The notes: generated from the letters alone by a model not told the origin. A stretch of 64,000 bases of DNA from Cymodocea nodosa (GCA_036874045.1 JAZBRI010000011.1:5580001-5644000); one strand, 5' to 3'. Shown: positions 10,593 to 21,699, counted from the stretch's first letter. Translations and numbers: made by a program.

Positions 10593-12204
10593 TGAAAGGA
10601 CCTCTAGATTTTGATAATGCAAAAATCAATCTAAGGTTTTGAATTGTATTTATCAAGTTTAGTTAGTAAAGCAAAAAGATCAGAAGGTAGACACATCGAA
10701 GTAGTAAACAGGTTGCAATAAATCGGACAGTTAAGAAAGGATTGAATGATCGGATAGTTAAGGAGTTAACTATCCAGAAGCTTAAAGGACTTTTCAGAGA
10801 GTTACAGGTATAACTATTCGAAAGTTAAGTTATTCAATTAATCACGTGCAGAAATACAGAACAGAAGCTTAAAGGACTTTTCAGAAAGTTAGATAACTAT
10901 CTGAGTTTTCTTTTCGGAGAGTTAGATAACTATTCGAGTTTTTTGGAGAGTTACAGGTATAACCTTCTAGAACTTAAGTCATCTTATTACGCACGTGCAG
11001 AATAGAAAAGTCAACAGTTAAAAGCTTAAAAGGAAAAATCGGAGAGTTAGATAACTATCCGAAATCTCGAAGAGAGTTTCAGTGAGTTATAGTTTAACTA
11101 TCCGAAACTTAAGTCACTAAATTCCCCACGTGCAGAATTCCAGACAAAAGTTCATATAATATTTCGGAGAGTTAGAAAGATAACTATCCGAACATTCAAG
11201 AGAGTTTTAGTGAGTTATAGTTTAACTATCTGAAACTTAAGTCATTGAATTTCCCACGTGCAGAATTCCAGAGACAAGCTTAAATGAGCTTTCAAAGAGT
11301 TAGAAAGATAACTATCCGAAATCCTGAAGCATTTCGGTGAGTTACAGGGATAACCATCTGAAACTTAAGATAGTCTTTTATGCACGTGTTGAATTAAAGT
11401 AATCGAAAAGTTTACAGAGGGTTACTGTAGCAAACTATCCGATAGTTAAATAACTGTTCAGTAAGTTATAGTTATAAGTATTCAATTGAATGACAGCTCG
11501 CAGTATATATTTTGGAATCCTACATGGTAGAAAGGTTTAAGTGATCTTTCGGTGAGTTACAGATATTCTTCAAAGAGTTACACAGCTAACTATCCGAAAG
11601 GTTAAGAAAATCGGAAGGACATCTTCAAATAACTTTCTAAACGGTAACTTACCGTATTTGGGACTGATGTCTAATCAAGTACAGTAGAATACATCCGTTG
11701 GAAGAAAATATGATCGTTACACATGTTTGGTATATATACAAGATACAGACAACAGATTTAGATAGCTTTTGCTCATATACATACTTACACCAAGCTCAAC
11801 AGAAGAAAAACTTTAGAGATCAAATCATTTTCAACGTTTACAGACTGAATTTCAGAAGCTCATCACATACTCAACTCTGTTGCTCACAAGCTAGTGTTTA
11901 CTAAAGTACACGAATCAAAACTTCAGAGAAAGGATTGATTGAAGCTTCGACAAGGAAGCTCAAGTGAATGGTTGGTTGGTTCTTGCTTAAACCTTAAAGC
12001 AAGTGATTATAGGTTTGCAAGAGTTTAGTGAAGCCCAAGTATCCCTTGGGGGTGGACTAGCCGTTAGTGGTGAACCACCTAAAAATCTCTATGTGAATTC
12101 TTTTATTGTGTGCTTGCTATCTCTTTACATTAAACTACTTCTAAAAGGTTAAGAAATGAATTATTACCATTCACCCCCCTCTGGTAAGCCTTAAGGTCCT
12201 AACA
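10593..12204 (+). repeat. SirA-3 5' LTR
   Basis: This complete 1612-bp LTR runs from TGAAAGGACC to GGTCCTAACA and is followed at once by a tRNA-Met type primer site. The TATA box is TATATATA at 11731-11738. U3 carries about five degenerate tandem units (see the repeat at 10821-11390). U5 has the conserved hairpin CCCAAGTATCCCTTGGG (about 12032) and the C-rich CATTCACCCCCCTCTGG end. Confidence 0.92.
10821..11390. repeat. About 127-bp degenerate tandem repeats in the SirA-3 LTR
   Basis: Motif CTTAAGT...CACGTGCAGAA recurs near 10821, 10972, 11106, 11234 and 11361, so the last spacings are about 128 and 127 bp. Each unit holds one G-box followed by the pair GAGTTAGAAAGATAACTATCC and a TTTCAGTGAGTTA...TAACTATC pair, both inverted-repeat-like. 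Confidence 0.85.
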
Positions 12205-12206
12205 AT

Positions 12207-12219
12207 TGGTATCAAAGCA
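12207..12219 (+). other. SirA-3 primer binding site, initiator tRNA-Met type
   Basis: TTGGTATCAAAGC lies two bases after the LTR edge. The usual copia site is TGGTATCAGAGC, complementary to the 3' end of initiator tRNA-Met; one base differs. Confidence 0.9.
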
Positions 12220-12256
12220 AGGTTGATCTCGTTAATAGATTTAACCATCTGAGATC

Positions 12257-13135
12257 ATGGCTTTCCACACTGTAGAGGGTCAGAATATCCATCGACCTCC
12301 CCTCTTTGATTGTAGCAATTATAGCTACTGGAAAAATAGGATGGAGTGCTTTCTCAAGAGTACAGATGTGAAACTTTGGAGAATGGTTGTACATGGTACA
12401 CCAACTCCAATCAGTCATGAAAGTGACTAGACTGAGGAGGATGAAAAAATCATCTAGATAGATGCTCGTGGGCTTAATTCCATTTACTATGCGCTAACTG
12501 GTGAACATTATAATAAAATATCTACTTGTAAATTCTCCCATGAAGCTTGGAAGATCCTTCAAATTGCATATGAAGGAACCAGCCAAGTTAAAGATACTAA
12601 AATCAGCATTTTGTTAAGAAAATATGAATTATTCAAAATACTTGAAAAAGAAAGTATCACTGAAATGTTTTCTAGATCCACAAAAATTGTGAATGAACTA
12701 AGAGGCCTTAGGAGGAGTTTCTCTAATCGTGAACAGGTACAAAAGATCCTAAGGAGCCTGATAGTCGAATGGAAGCAAAAGTCTACTTTCATACAGGATA
12801 CAAAGGATCTGAATAACTATTTAGTTGAAGATCTATTGGGAAACCTTCTAGCCCATGAAGTCAAAATGAAGGAATGGAAAGAAGAAGGAGTCACTGAAAG
12901 AAAAGCAAAGAAAAAGAAAGAACTAGCTTTTCCCTCAACAAAAGATCAACTAAGCTCGGATGAGGATGAAGTTTTACTACTGGCCAGGAACTTCAGAAGG
13001 ATGATGAGACAAGGAGGCAAAGCCAGCTCCTGAAAACCAAAAGTCCCTACATGCTACAAGTGCAAGAAACTAGGACACAATCAACTTTACTGTCCTTTTC
13101 AACAAGAGGAGGACAAATAGAAATGGAAAAGGAAG
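12257..13135 (+). pseudogene. SirA-3 Gag (capsid and zinc knuckle)
   Basis: The Gag of a Sirevirus-type copia, starting at an ATG 50 bp after the primer site. The N-terminus reads GQNIHRPPLFD and YSYWKNRMECFL, the usual start of copia Gag. The capsid-like middle has YEGTSQVKDTKI and LLRKYELFK, then SITEMFSR and VQKILRSL. A lysine-rich stretch and a DEDEVLLLARNFRRMM motif lead to a zinc knuckle CYKCKKLGHNQLYC at about 13054-13095. In-frame stops lie at about 12428, 12454, 13031 and 13118. Each sits where a C-to-T or G-to-A change explains the stop. It would assemble the particle and bind RNA if intact. Confidence 0.88.
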
Positions 13136-13804
13136 AATAAGAAGAAAATAGCCTTGAAAGCCACTTGGGATGACAACAATTCATCCAGCAGCTCATCAGA
13201 CTCTAATGAGGAGGCATCTGCAAATGTATGTTTTGCTGCACAAGAGTTATGTTCTACATCTCCCTATTGCTCAGAAAAAGAAAATGATGATGTAGATATA
13301 GATAGTCTTCTTTGTACAGTAGATAACTTATATCTAAAATGTAAGAAGTACAAGAAAGAATTAAAGAGTTTAAATTCCTATCTAGAAGATGTTTTTGCTG
13401 AACTAGAAAAAGCCCTAGTTGATAATAGGGAATTAAAAACTAAAATGGATAGCTATAGTTGTAAAAATTTTGATCTGAAAGAAGAAAATAAAAATCTGTT
13501 ATCTGAAGTTACTAATTTAAAGAAAACTGTATGTAAATTTACTAAGGGTGAAAATAGTTTAAACAAAATCATAGGATCTCAAAGAATAGGAAGAAATAAA
13601 TTTGGCCTAGGGTATGTTGTACCACAGGAAACCCCTTACTATGGTGGAAAAATTAGATCTTACAAAGATGGCATAACTGTGTTTGTCATTAAGAAGAGAT
13701 CTACGTCTATATGGCGACCAAAAGGCAATAGGTTTAGTATACAGAGGACTAATAGTGCTGGACCCAAGAAGATATGGGTATCAAAAGTCTTAATTTCAAC
13801 ATGA
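13136..13804 (+). pseudogene. SirA-3 post-Gag coiled-coil extension
   Basis: This is the open frame after the zinc knuckle. It starts with ALKATWDD, then a Ser/Asp/Glu-rich acidic stretch (SSSSSSDSNEE), then about 110 residues with heptad-like Leu/Lys/Glu spacing (LYLKCKKYKKELKSLNSYL, LLSEVTNLKKTV), predicted as a coiled coil by eye. After that comes a conserved LNKIIGSQR ... GLGYV ... YGG segment. Sirevirus Gag proteins are known to carry a C-terminal coiled-coil extension that contacts dynein light chain 8-type proteins. Whether this one does is not shown here. Confidence 0.8.
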
Positions 13805-14165
13805 CTTGTAGGACTGCATGGACAAGAAAGCTCAAACGTCCAAGTAGATCATTGACAATGGTTGCTCAAAGCATAAGACAGGTAAGAAAAGACTTCTGGA
13901 ATCTGTTAAATCAATAAATTCAGGATCTGTTAAGTTTGGTAACAATGAAAAATGTAGAATTACTGCCATAGGAAATGTTGTATCTAAAAATGGAAAAATA
14001 GAAAATGTCTTACATGTAAATGGTTTAAAACATAATCTGCTAAGTGTAGGTCAATTATGTGACAAAGGTTACAATATACTTTTTATTGCAGAAAACTATT
14101 TTATATTACAACAAGATACATATGAAATCAAATTTACTGGATATAGAAATAATTCAATTTATACT
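13805..14165 (+). pseudogene. SirA-3 protease region
   Basis: This is the aspartic protease region, split by frameshifts from the frames on either side. The active site reads IDNGCSKHKT where copia elements have DSGCSRHMT. The catalytic Asp is kept, but Ser after it is Asn. It is followed by SVKFGNNEKC, IGNVVSKNGKIENVLHVNGLKHNLLSVGQ in pieces and CDKGYNILF, all usual in this region. It would process Gag-Pol. This copy is unlikely to work. Confidence 0.82.
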
Positions 14166-15068
14166 TTGGAATTTCCATGTGATATTATATCTAGTGATGC
14201 ATGTTTAGTTGCTTCTAATGAAGATGAATGGTTATGGCATAAGAGATTAAATCATGCAAACATGAGACTTATAAGAAAATTGACCAAACATGATCTTGTT
14301 AGAGGTGTGCCTAAGCTCAAATTCAAGAGAGATAAATTGTGTAGTGACTATACAATTGGAAAACAAAAGAAATCAGCACACAAGAGTATTGAAGACATTA
14401 CCACACGTCAACCATTGGATCTATTGCATATGGACTTGTTTGGTCCTACACAGACAGCTAGTTTAGGAGGAAGAAAATATACCTTAGTCGTAGTTGATGA
14501 TTATACAAGATTCACTTGGGTTATTTTCTTAACACACAAGAATGAAGCCTGTGATGAATTCAAACATCTCTGTATTAGAATTCAAAATGAAAAAGAATCA
14601 ACCGTGAAGAGGATCAGAAGTGATCATGGAGGTGAATTTGAAAATTTAGAATTTGAAGAATTATGCAATTCTTTAGGCATACTGCATGAATTCTCATGTC
14701 CAAGAACTCCTACTCAGAATGGAGTTGTAGAGAGGAAGAATAGATCAGTACAAGAAATGGCAAGGACAATTCTTAATGCATCTGATCTACCAAAGTCTCT
14801 ATGGGCTGAAGCTGTAAATACTACATGTTATTCTATAAACAGAACTTACCTTATACCTATCCTACATAAGACACCTTTTGAACTATGGTATGGTAAAATA
14901 CCAAATGTTGGATATTTTAAGGTGTTTGGATCAAGATGTTTTGTGCTTAACACTAAGGATCAAAAGGACAAATTTGATGCAAAGTCTGATCCTACTCTAC
15001 TTGTTGGATACTCTTCAAGAAGCAAGGCCTACAGGGTCTATTTTGAACATGAAAGAAGAGTAGAATAG
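14166..15068 (+). pseudogene. SirA-3 integrase
   Basis: This open frame of 300 codons covers integrase. The GAG-pre-integrase and zinc part reads WLWHKRLNHANMRLI ... CSDYTIGKQKK. The second Cys of the HHCC set appears as Tyr (CSDY for CSAC), so zinc binding is probably lost. The catalytic core keeps HMDLFGP (first Asp), RSDHGGEF (second Asp) and NGVVERKNRS (Glu). The C-terminus has FGSRCFVLN and LVGYSSRSKAYRVY, ending with a TAG at 15066. Long and fairly intact, so this insertion is among the less decayed ones. Confidence 0.9.
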
Positions 15069-16378
15069 TCAATAAATGTATTCTTTGGTGAAGATATGGT
15101 AGGAAAATTGAATAGGCTAAAAATAGACAATGAAAGTGAATTAATAAATCAGAAAATCGCTCAAAAAAAGGATAGTTCAACACTGCCTACACCTACTAAG
15201 ATAGAAAAAGCATGGAAGACAAAGTCTGAACATCCCATTGGACAAATTATTGGGAATATAAATCAAGGTGTTCAAACAAGAAGCAAAATTCAAAATATTT
15301 GTAATTATTGTGCTTTTGTGTCTAAACTTGAACCTTCAACAGTTGAAGATGCCTGCAATGATGAATATTAGATCATGGCCATGCAAGAGGAACTAAATCA
15401 GTTCAAGAAAAATGAAGTTTGGAACTTGATTGAAAGGCTCATCGAAAAATCAATTATTGGTACTAAATGGGTGTTTAAGAACAAACTTGATAATAATGGT
15501 AGTATTATCAGAAATAAAGCTAGACTTGTTGCTCAGGGATACAACCAACAAGAAGGAATCGACTATGAAGAAACTTTTGCACCTATTGCAAGACTTGAAG
15601 CAATTAGAATGTTACTTGCCTTTGCAAGCAGTATGAAAATCAAGCTTTATCAGATGAATGTTAAAAGTGCATTACTTAATGGTATTTTGCAAGAAGTATA
15701 TGTAGAACAGCCACTAGGTTTTGAAGATGAAGAAAATTTAAACCATGTATACAAACTGAATAAAGCTCTCATGGTTTGAAGCAAGTACCACGTGCATGGT
15801 ATGATAAACTAAAGAGTTTCCTTCTTGAGAATCAGTTTAATATAGGAACTATAGACAACACCTTATTCATCAAATCTAAAAGTTCTCATATGTTGATTAT
15901 TCAAATCTACGTGGATGATATCATTTTTGGTGCCACACATGAGAAACTATTTCATGATTTTCAAATCTTAATGAAGAATGAATTTGAGATGAGTCTTATG
16001 GGAGAATAAAAATTCTTTCTAGGATTACAAATTCATCAACTTCAGCATGGCATTTTCTTGAATCAAGAAAAATTCTGCAAAGAGATTCTCTTAAAATTTG
16101 GTATGGATAAATCCAAAGCAGCAGGTACTCCCATGAACTCAAATGAAAAACTTGATAAGGACATTTCTGACATTCCAATAGATCAAAAGAAATACAGAGG
16201 CATGATTGGATCACTTTTGTATCTAACAGCTAGTAGACCAGATATAATGTTTAGTGTTTGTGCTTGTGCAAGATATCAAGCCTCTCCAAAAGCATCACAC
16301 TTAAAAGTAGTTAAATGTATATTTAAATATCTACTAGGTACCAAAGACTTTGGCTTATTTTATTCTTCATAGAATCAA
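15069..16378 (+). pseudogene. SirA-3 reverse transcriptase
   Basis: The linker after integrase ends with the Sirevirus hallmark IGQIIGNINQGVQTRSK and MAMQEELNQF. RT then shows IIGTKWVFKNKLD, ARLVAQGYNQQEGIDYEETFAP, YQMNVKSALLNG (Asp to Asn in YQMDVKSAFLNG, the first catalytic motif), a one-base deletion in the KALYGL motif at about 15770, an intact YVDDIIFGAT box at about 15912, and the GSLLYLTASRPDIMFSVC motif. Stops lie at about 15369, 16007 and 16370. Catalysis is doubtful even apart from the frame breaks, because of the lost Asp. Confidence 0.9.
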
Positions 16379-16742
16379 TTGATATTAGCAGGATACAGTA
16401 ATGCAGATTATGCAGGATGCAAATCAAATCGAAAAAGCACCAATGGGACATGTCAGTTACTTGGTCATTCACTTGTTTCTTGGTTCAGCAGGAAACAAAA
16501 CTCTATAGCTCTATCCACCACTGAAGCTGAATATATGGCAGCAGGCCTATGTTGTGCATAGATTTTATGGATGCAACAAACTCTGATAGATTATAAGCTA
16601 AATTTTCAGAATATCATTATTTACTGTGATAGCAGTAGTGCCATCAATCTCTCCAAAAATACAGTTCTACACTCTAGAGCAAAACATATCAAGATTAGGC
16701 ACCACTTTTTAAGAGACCATGTTGAAAAAGGTCATATTTCCT
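16379..16742 (+). pseudogene. SirA-3 RNase H, 3' end deleted
   Basis: This keeps DRKST-like (NRKSTNGTCQLLG), LVSWFSRKQNSIALSTTEAEY and CDSSSAINLSKN, with a TAG for CAG at about 16559. It stops at GHIS, where about the last 85 codons, the 3' region and the 3' LTR should follow. Instead the sequence passes straight into a Gag fragment of another copy. Confidence 0.9.
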
Positions 16743-17040
16743 AGAAAAATAGGATGGAATGTTTCCTCAGAAGCTCAGATGTGAGTCTATGGAAAATGGT
16801 GGTTCTGGTAACACCTATTCCACCTAGTCATGAAGATGACTAGATTGAGGAGGATGAGAGAATCATCCAAATAGATGCTTGAGGGTTGAATATTATTTAC
16901 TATGCCTTATCTACTGAACAATATAATAAAGTTTCAGCTTGTAAATCTGCTCATGAGGCTTAGAACACTCTTAAAAAAACCTTTGAAGGAACCAACCAAG
17001 TGAAAGACACAAAAATCAGCATTTTACTTAGAATGCTTGA
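16743..17040 (+). pseudogene. SirA-4 Gag, first fragment
   Basis: This is N-terminal Gag sequence (KNRMECFLRSSDVSLWKMV, YYALSTEQYNKVSACKSAHEA, FEGTNQVKDTKISILL) lacking its own start, primer site and 5' LTR. It has several stops. It ends at CTTGA (17036-17040), the target duplication of SirB-1, and continues at 35832. Confidence 0.88.
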
Positions 17041-18852
17041 TGTAGGATCGTATGGCTACATAAGAGGGGGGTGAATTGTGTATTTTTAATATTTTGTGAA
17101 CTATAATTGAAACTTTAAAACTCAAAAACAAGTCGAGACATTGTTTTCATAAAATCATTTGTATTCAAGGTTTCAATTACAATATACAATTCAATTCTCC
17201 TCAGAAATTGTAGATGCAATTATATCTCGATACCATGTATCATCTAAACAATTTCATAACTACAAACAGAGAAAACTAATTTGTGGAATTTAAAACATTT
17301 CTCCCTGTTTGAGATCTTTCTTCTTCTTCTTTTTCTTCTTCAACAATTCTTCAGTGATGAATATCTTGTCTTTCTCTACTTCACCGAATTTGCTTTCTTT
17401 TGATACTTTAAATCTTCAGTGACATAAATAATACCTAGTTCTGCTTCACTGAATTTTCTTCCACTTGATACTTCAAATCTTTAGCGACATAAATTTGACC
17501 TTTTCTGCTTCACTGAACTTTCTTCCACTTGAGAGATTTTCCCCGAGGAGGTGTTTCTGATCCTTGAAAAAGATTTTTCTTTTGGTGTGCAGGGATAGTT
17601 TGATCCTTGAAAAGATTTTTCTTTTTTTGTACAAGGATAGTTTGATCATCGAGAATTCTGTCTTTTATACTGTATCTTCATTTCATGCATATCCTTCACG
17701 TTTAATCACTACCAGTTTTCCACTTCTCTACGTCTTCTCTTTTTTCTTCATCGAAACACACGTTCTGACCCACGTTTATATTTTGAATTTTCTTTAATCA
17801 TCAGTCCTGGATCTTTGAAAAATTTCTTGCAAAATTAACTTTCTCGTCCAAAATCTTTCATCAAGCATAATAAGAAGTCGTTACTTTAACGTTAACTAAA
17901 CGAGTAACACAAGTATATAAATATAACTTAATGTTTCTAACTTAACGAGTTCCTCATGTGCCATTTCACGTGACAAGTACTGTAGCTAACTCAACGAAGT
18001 AAATCCGTGGTGTTACGCTAACTCAACGAACCAGCTTAACTTTTCTTTCGGAAGGTTAAATGATAACTCACCGAAAGTAGTTTAAGTTTCGGATAGTTAT
18101 GGTTGTAAGTCATCGAAAAGCTCTTTATACCATAACACTAGTGAGACACGTGTCAAGAGTTGAAAACATGACTTAAGTTACCTTTTGGATAGTTACGACT
18201 GTAAGTCTCCGAAAAAACTTTAACTCACCGATTTAGTAATAAACAAATGTTTTTATAATAAGAATTTTACCACATGCAAAAATAACAACTTAAAATTATA
18301 ACGCTAACCTAACGCGTTGCCTTAGTGTTCAATATAGCAACTCAACGCATTTAGTTATGTTAACTTAATGAGTTAAACATGTGCACCTCACGTGATACAA
18401 TACAACATTTGTAACTTATAATTTCACCACGTGTATAACACTAACTTAACAAGTTCGTCTCTTCTTTTACTCACTAACTTTACGAGTTATCATGTGACCT
18501 ATTTTAACATTTAAGCCTCTAACTTAACAAGTTCTCACGTGACCTCTATACAAACAAAACTCTAACTTAACGAGTTGTCTAAACGTGCACTGTTCATGAT
18601 GTAGAAGATATAACTTTAAAACATATCATGCTTTTCAATAAAAACACATGTTAACTTAACGTTTAGTTAAATGAGAAATTAATGCAATGAAATGACTAGT
18701 TAATAACTTCAGATCCAATACAGACAAGTATTTATGCTAGTAGGCTTTTTTTGTATTAATTGATGATTTTAATTTCTTTTCACAAGCAATAGTAATTGAG
18801 CAAATATGATTATTTTCATTCAGCATACATCATCAAAACGAAATACTCAACA
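17041..18852 (-). repeat. SirB-1 3' LTR
   Basis: This LTR of 1812 bp reads on the minus strand from TGTTGAG to CGATCCTACA. The TATA box is on the minus strand near 17914-17923. U3 (18000-18852) holds at least six CACGTG or close variants interleaved with AACTCGTTAAGTTA motifs. A block at about 18035-18240, rich in TTCGGATAGTTA and TAACTCACCGAA, is present here and in the SirB-1 5' LTR but absent from the SirB-2 and SirB-3 LTRs. R-U5 has a duplicated 45-bp unit at about 17560-17650 and a repeated CACTGAATTTTCTTCCACTT unit at 17380-17535. Confidence 0.92.
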
Positions 18853-19336
18853 ATCTCCCCCTTTTTGATGATGACAAAACCATATTAAATCAATTATGAA
18901 ATATGTTTAACTCAACAAAGCACCTTTGTTGGGTTAACTTTTAATTCAACAAACCTTTTTGTTGACTTAAGTTCACTTAAGCTTATTTCTATTGTTTGTG
19001 TAAATTTTACCTCTTAGAACTAAAACTCTCAGATGTCAATAATTATATATGTATCAGTTTTATAATTATCATCTGTTAGAAACCATTTAAATATTATCTC
19101 CCTTTATAATATATGCAATTAAGATCATAATCATCTTTTTATAATATTTCTCCCCCTTTTGTCATTAATCAAAAACATAATTACAAAGAATATATATATA
19201 TAAGAGATATATTTACAACAACTCTTTTTGTAAACAAGAATAATAATTGAACACATTTACAGAAAAATGTATTGTTCAATGAATCAAACAAGTAATACAA
19301 ATATTACATTTTGTATTCAGAAACAAACAAAAACAG
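18853..19336 (-). other. SirB-1 3' untranslated region with polypurine tracts
   Basis: The polypurine tract AAAAAGGGGGAGAT (minus strand) adjoins the LTR at 18853-18866, and a second tract lies at about 19150-19160. The rest is AT-rich with no gene seen. This stretch separates the end of ORF3 from the LTR. Confidence 0.85.
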
Positions 19337-21599
19337 TTATTGACCCCTCCTAAGTATATCACTTATAGCATTACATATTTTATCTCCTAGATGCCTAATA
19401 TCATTTCTGATGTCATTAAGCACTGCATCTAAGTCAGGAGGTAGCTAGGTTTGCTATTCTGCTTGAACTGAAAAACTTTGTTGTTGTTGTTGTATATGGT
19501 CTATACAATAAGGTTGTTGTTGTTGTTGTCGTTGAGGTTTATGCATGGCTTGGAATTTTTGCAAATCTTTATCACTAAATGCTCTCATGCCTTTAGTTTC
19601 AGAGGGCCAGTCGGATAAATTCAATTGGCTTGCAAGGATTCTACATACAGCATCACCATAAAATAACTTTGAACTCATATGCTGTAGTTGAGAAGTAAAA
19701 ACATCAAACCAATTGATTTGAATTCTATTAAGTAGGTCATAAGTTGCATATAAACAACTTCTGCTGACTTCCAAATTGTGTCCAACTCTCTGAAATAAAT
19801 TTGCATGCAATATATTTGCAATAAACCTTGCCTTTGCATTTAGATTTTCCATTAATCTCATTTCAGAATATACATCTGGAATTTTTGATAAAGACTGAAT
19901 GTTCCATTCTAGTTGTCTAATCATGTCAAATCTGTTCGTAACAACAACACCTTCATTCTTTAATCCCAAAACTTCAAAAATTAACTCAGGAGACAATATA
20001 AACTCCTATTGATTTATTTGAGTTTTCAGAAAATTTCCATTCTTGACTAGATTGCTATAAAACGCTGCAATAAGCTCTCTGTATTGCTTCCATTTCGTTC
20101 CTACTGGCAAGAATTGAATGAGGCCTTGAAACTCAAATAGATCTCTTATTACCATCAAACTTCTAAACTTTATTGGACAAGCATGCAGAATTTGACATGT
20201 AATCAGATTATAGTATTTCTGCAATGCTTCTTCAGATCTAAAATGAATTGAATTACCTTGAATTCGTCATACTGTATACAAAGAAGGTTATACCTGAAGC
20301 CGTGATTCAAAGTTTAATTTATCTTTAGGAACCTATTCTTCAAAATGAATGTCATGTTGTTCCTTTTCCAAAATATTATCTTGAAACTGCTCAGGTAAGC
20401 TTGATTCTTCAACTTCAACAGTGTTAGGAACATCTTCAATATGTTCAACATTCATCTGTTCAATCTCTATAGAATCTTCAGAGTTCAATTTTTCCATAAA
20501 TTCTACAACCGGTGTATTTGTTTGTAATTGTTCATTTTGTTCAATAGATATTTCCATTGATTCATGCTATGTATTCTTAGACTCTGCTTCTATAGATTCT
20601 GCAGAAGGCTAGTTAACTTTTAGCTCTTCTACAGTCTTAACATTTTCAATATCTACTACTCTAGACAATTCAGCCTGTGAATTAGTTACTGCCTAAGCAT
20701 TGTCAATTATATTTGTAATAACTTGTTCAATGTCGGGTGCCTGATGCTCTGATTTGTCAATTTCTACATCATCAAGACTTGTATTAATAGAAAAACATGA
20801 GCTCATATTTGACTTGTATTTCTTCTCAAGCTTTCTAGCAAGGGAAAATAAAGTCTCATTATCTTCATCAGTTTCAGTGTGTTCGGAACTGATGAGTTTA
20901 TCAGTTGCACAATAAGGTACAATGTCTAGACATACATTGTCCTTTGGAAATAAATTTTCATCTGAGTTTCCTTTTTCAATAGACTTTGTTTTCTTAGACA
21001 TAATTTTTCTGACTTTTCTTCTTCTATAACATTTCTATTTCTCCTCTTTAAGTATTGCTGTTTTCTTTACAACTTGCTCCATAGAAGTTTTCTACTTTAA
21101 TTCTTCTAAGGCACTCTCAATTGCTACGGCCTTTTGAAGACTATCAACTTTTGTTTTGTCTACAGCAATATTTGATTCTACTTGTTTTGAATATAAAGGG
21201 GTAGGGATAGCTGATTGATGCTCTTCCTCAAATGCATGTAGTCTAGTACCATTTATTGGTATTTGAGGAGTTCTAGTTGAAGAACCTACACCTTTTTCCA
21301 AATAATTTGCATACTGCACGAGAAATGCAATCTTAGCACATTTCATTCTGTATTCTCTATCAAATTTACTACGAATACCCATGTATGTAATGTTTGCATC
21401 AGTATTTTGGAGTTCTTATCTAACTTCATTCAATATGCCTTTAGGAAAGAAATATTCACTATAAATTTCTACTAACCTTTTGTCCACTCGAAAACCAAGT
21501 GCGTGGAACTTCATCATTCGCTATTTCTTTTCCTGTTGCATCTCCTCTGCTTTTGCCTTTTCCTTTGCCACGACCTTTGTAGAACTTGGAGGCCATCAT
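19337..21599 (-). pseudogene. SirB-1 ORF3, extra protein between RNase H and the 3' LTR
   Basis: This long broken frame of about 750 codons starts at ATGATG (21597-21599) and ends TAA at 19337-19339. The first part is basic (Lys/Gly/Arg-rich). A short helical part follows (IRSKFDREYRMKCAKIAF), then a long acidic Glu/Asp/Ser/Gln-rich middle of low complexity. A folded-looking C-terminal part begins at EALQKYYNLITCQIL and includes FLPVGTKWKQYRELIAAFYS and SPELIFEVLGL. A polyglutamine stretch near 19490-19530 and the ending DAVLNDIRNDIRHLGDKI follow. The AFYSNL ... SPELIFEVLGL part recalls the 'putative plant transposon protein' domain; this is from memory and needs a search. The position fits the env-like frame of Sireviruses, but I see no signal peptide or membrane segment. 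There are several stops and at least one frameshift near 21490. Confidence 0.7.
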
Positions 21600-21677
21600 C
21601 GCAGGTTGTAACAGCAACAAGCGGGAAAAATTTTCTTGACAAAGTTTACAAATAACCTAAGTGCCCGTATAGTAAGT

Positions 21678-21687
21678 GTTTAAATAG
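21678..21687 (-). promoter_or_regulatory. Possible ORF3 promoter (TATA-like with telo-box)
   Basis: On the minus strand the sequence AAACCCTATTTAAAC lies about 80 bp before the ORF3 start. It joins a telo-box (AAACCCTA) to a TATA-like core. The same bases stand in SirB-3 at the very end of the window (about 63986-64000). Function is inferred from spacing only. Confidence 0.45.
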
Positions 21688-21699
21688 GGTTTTAGGCGA

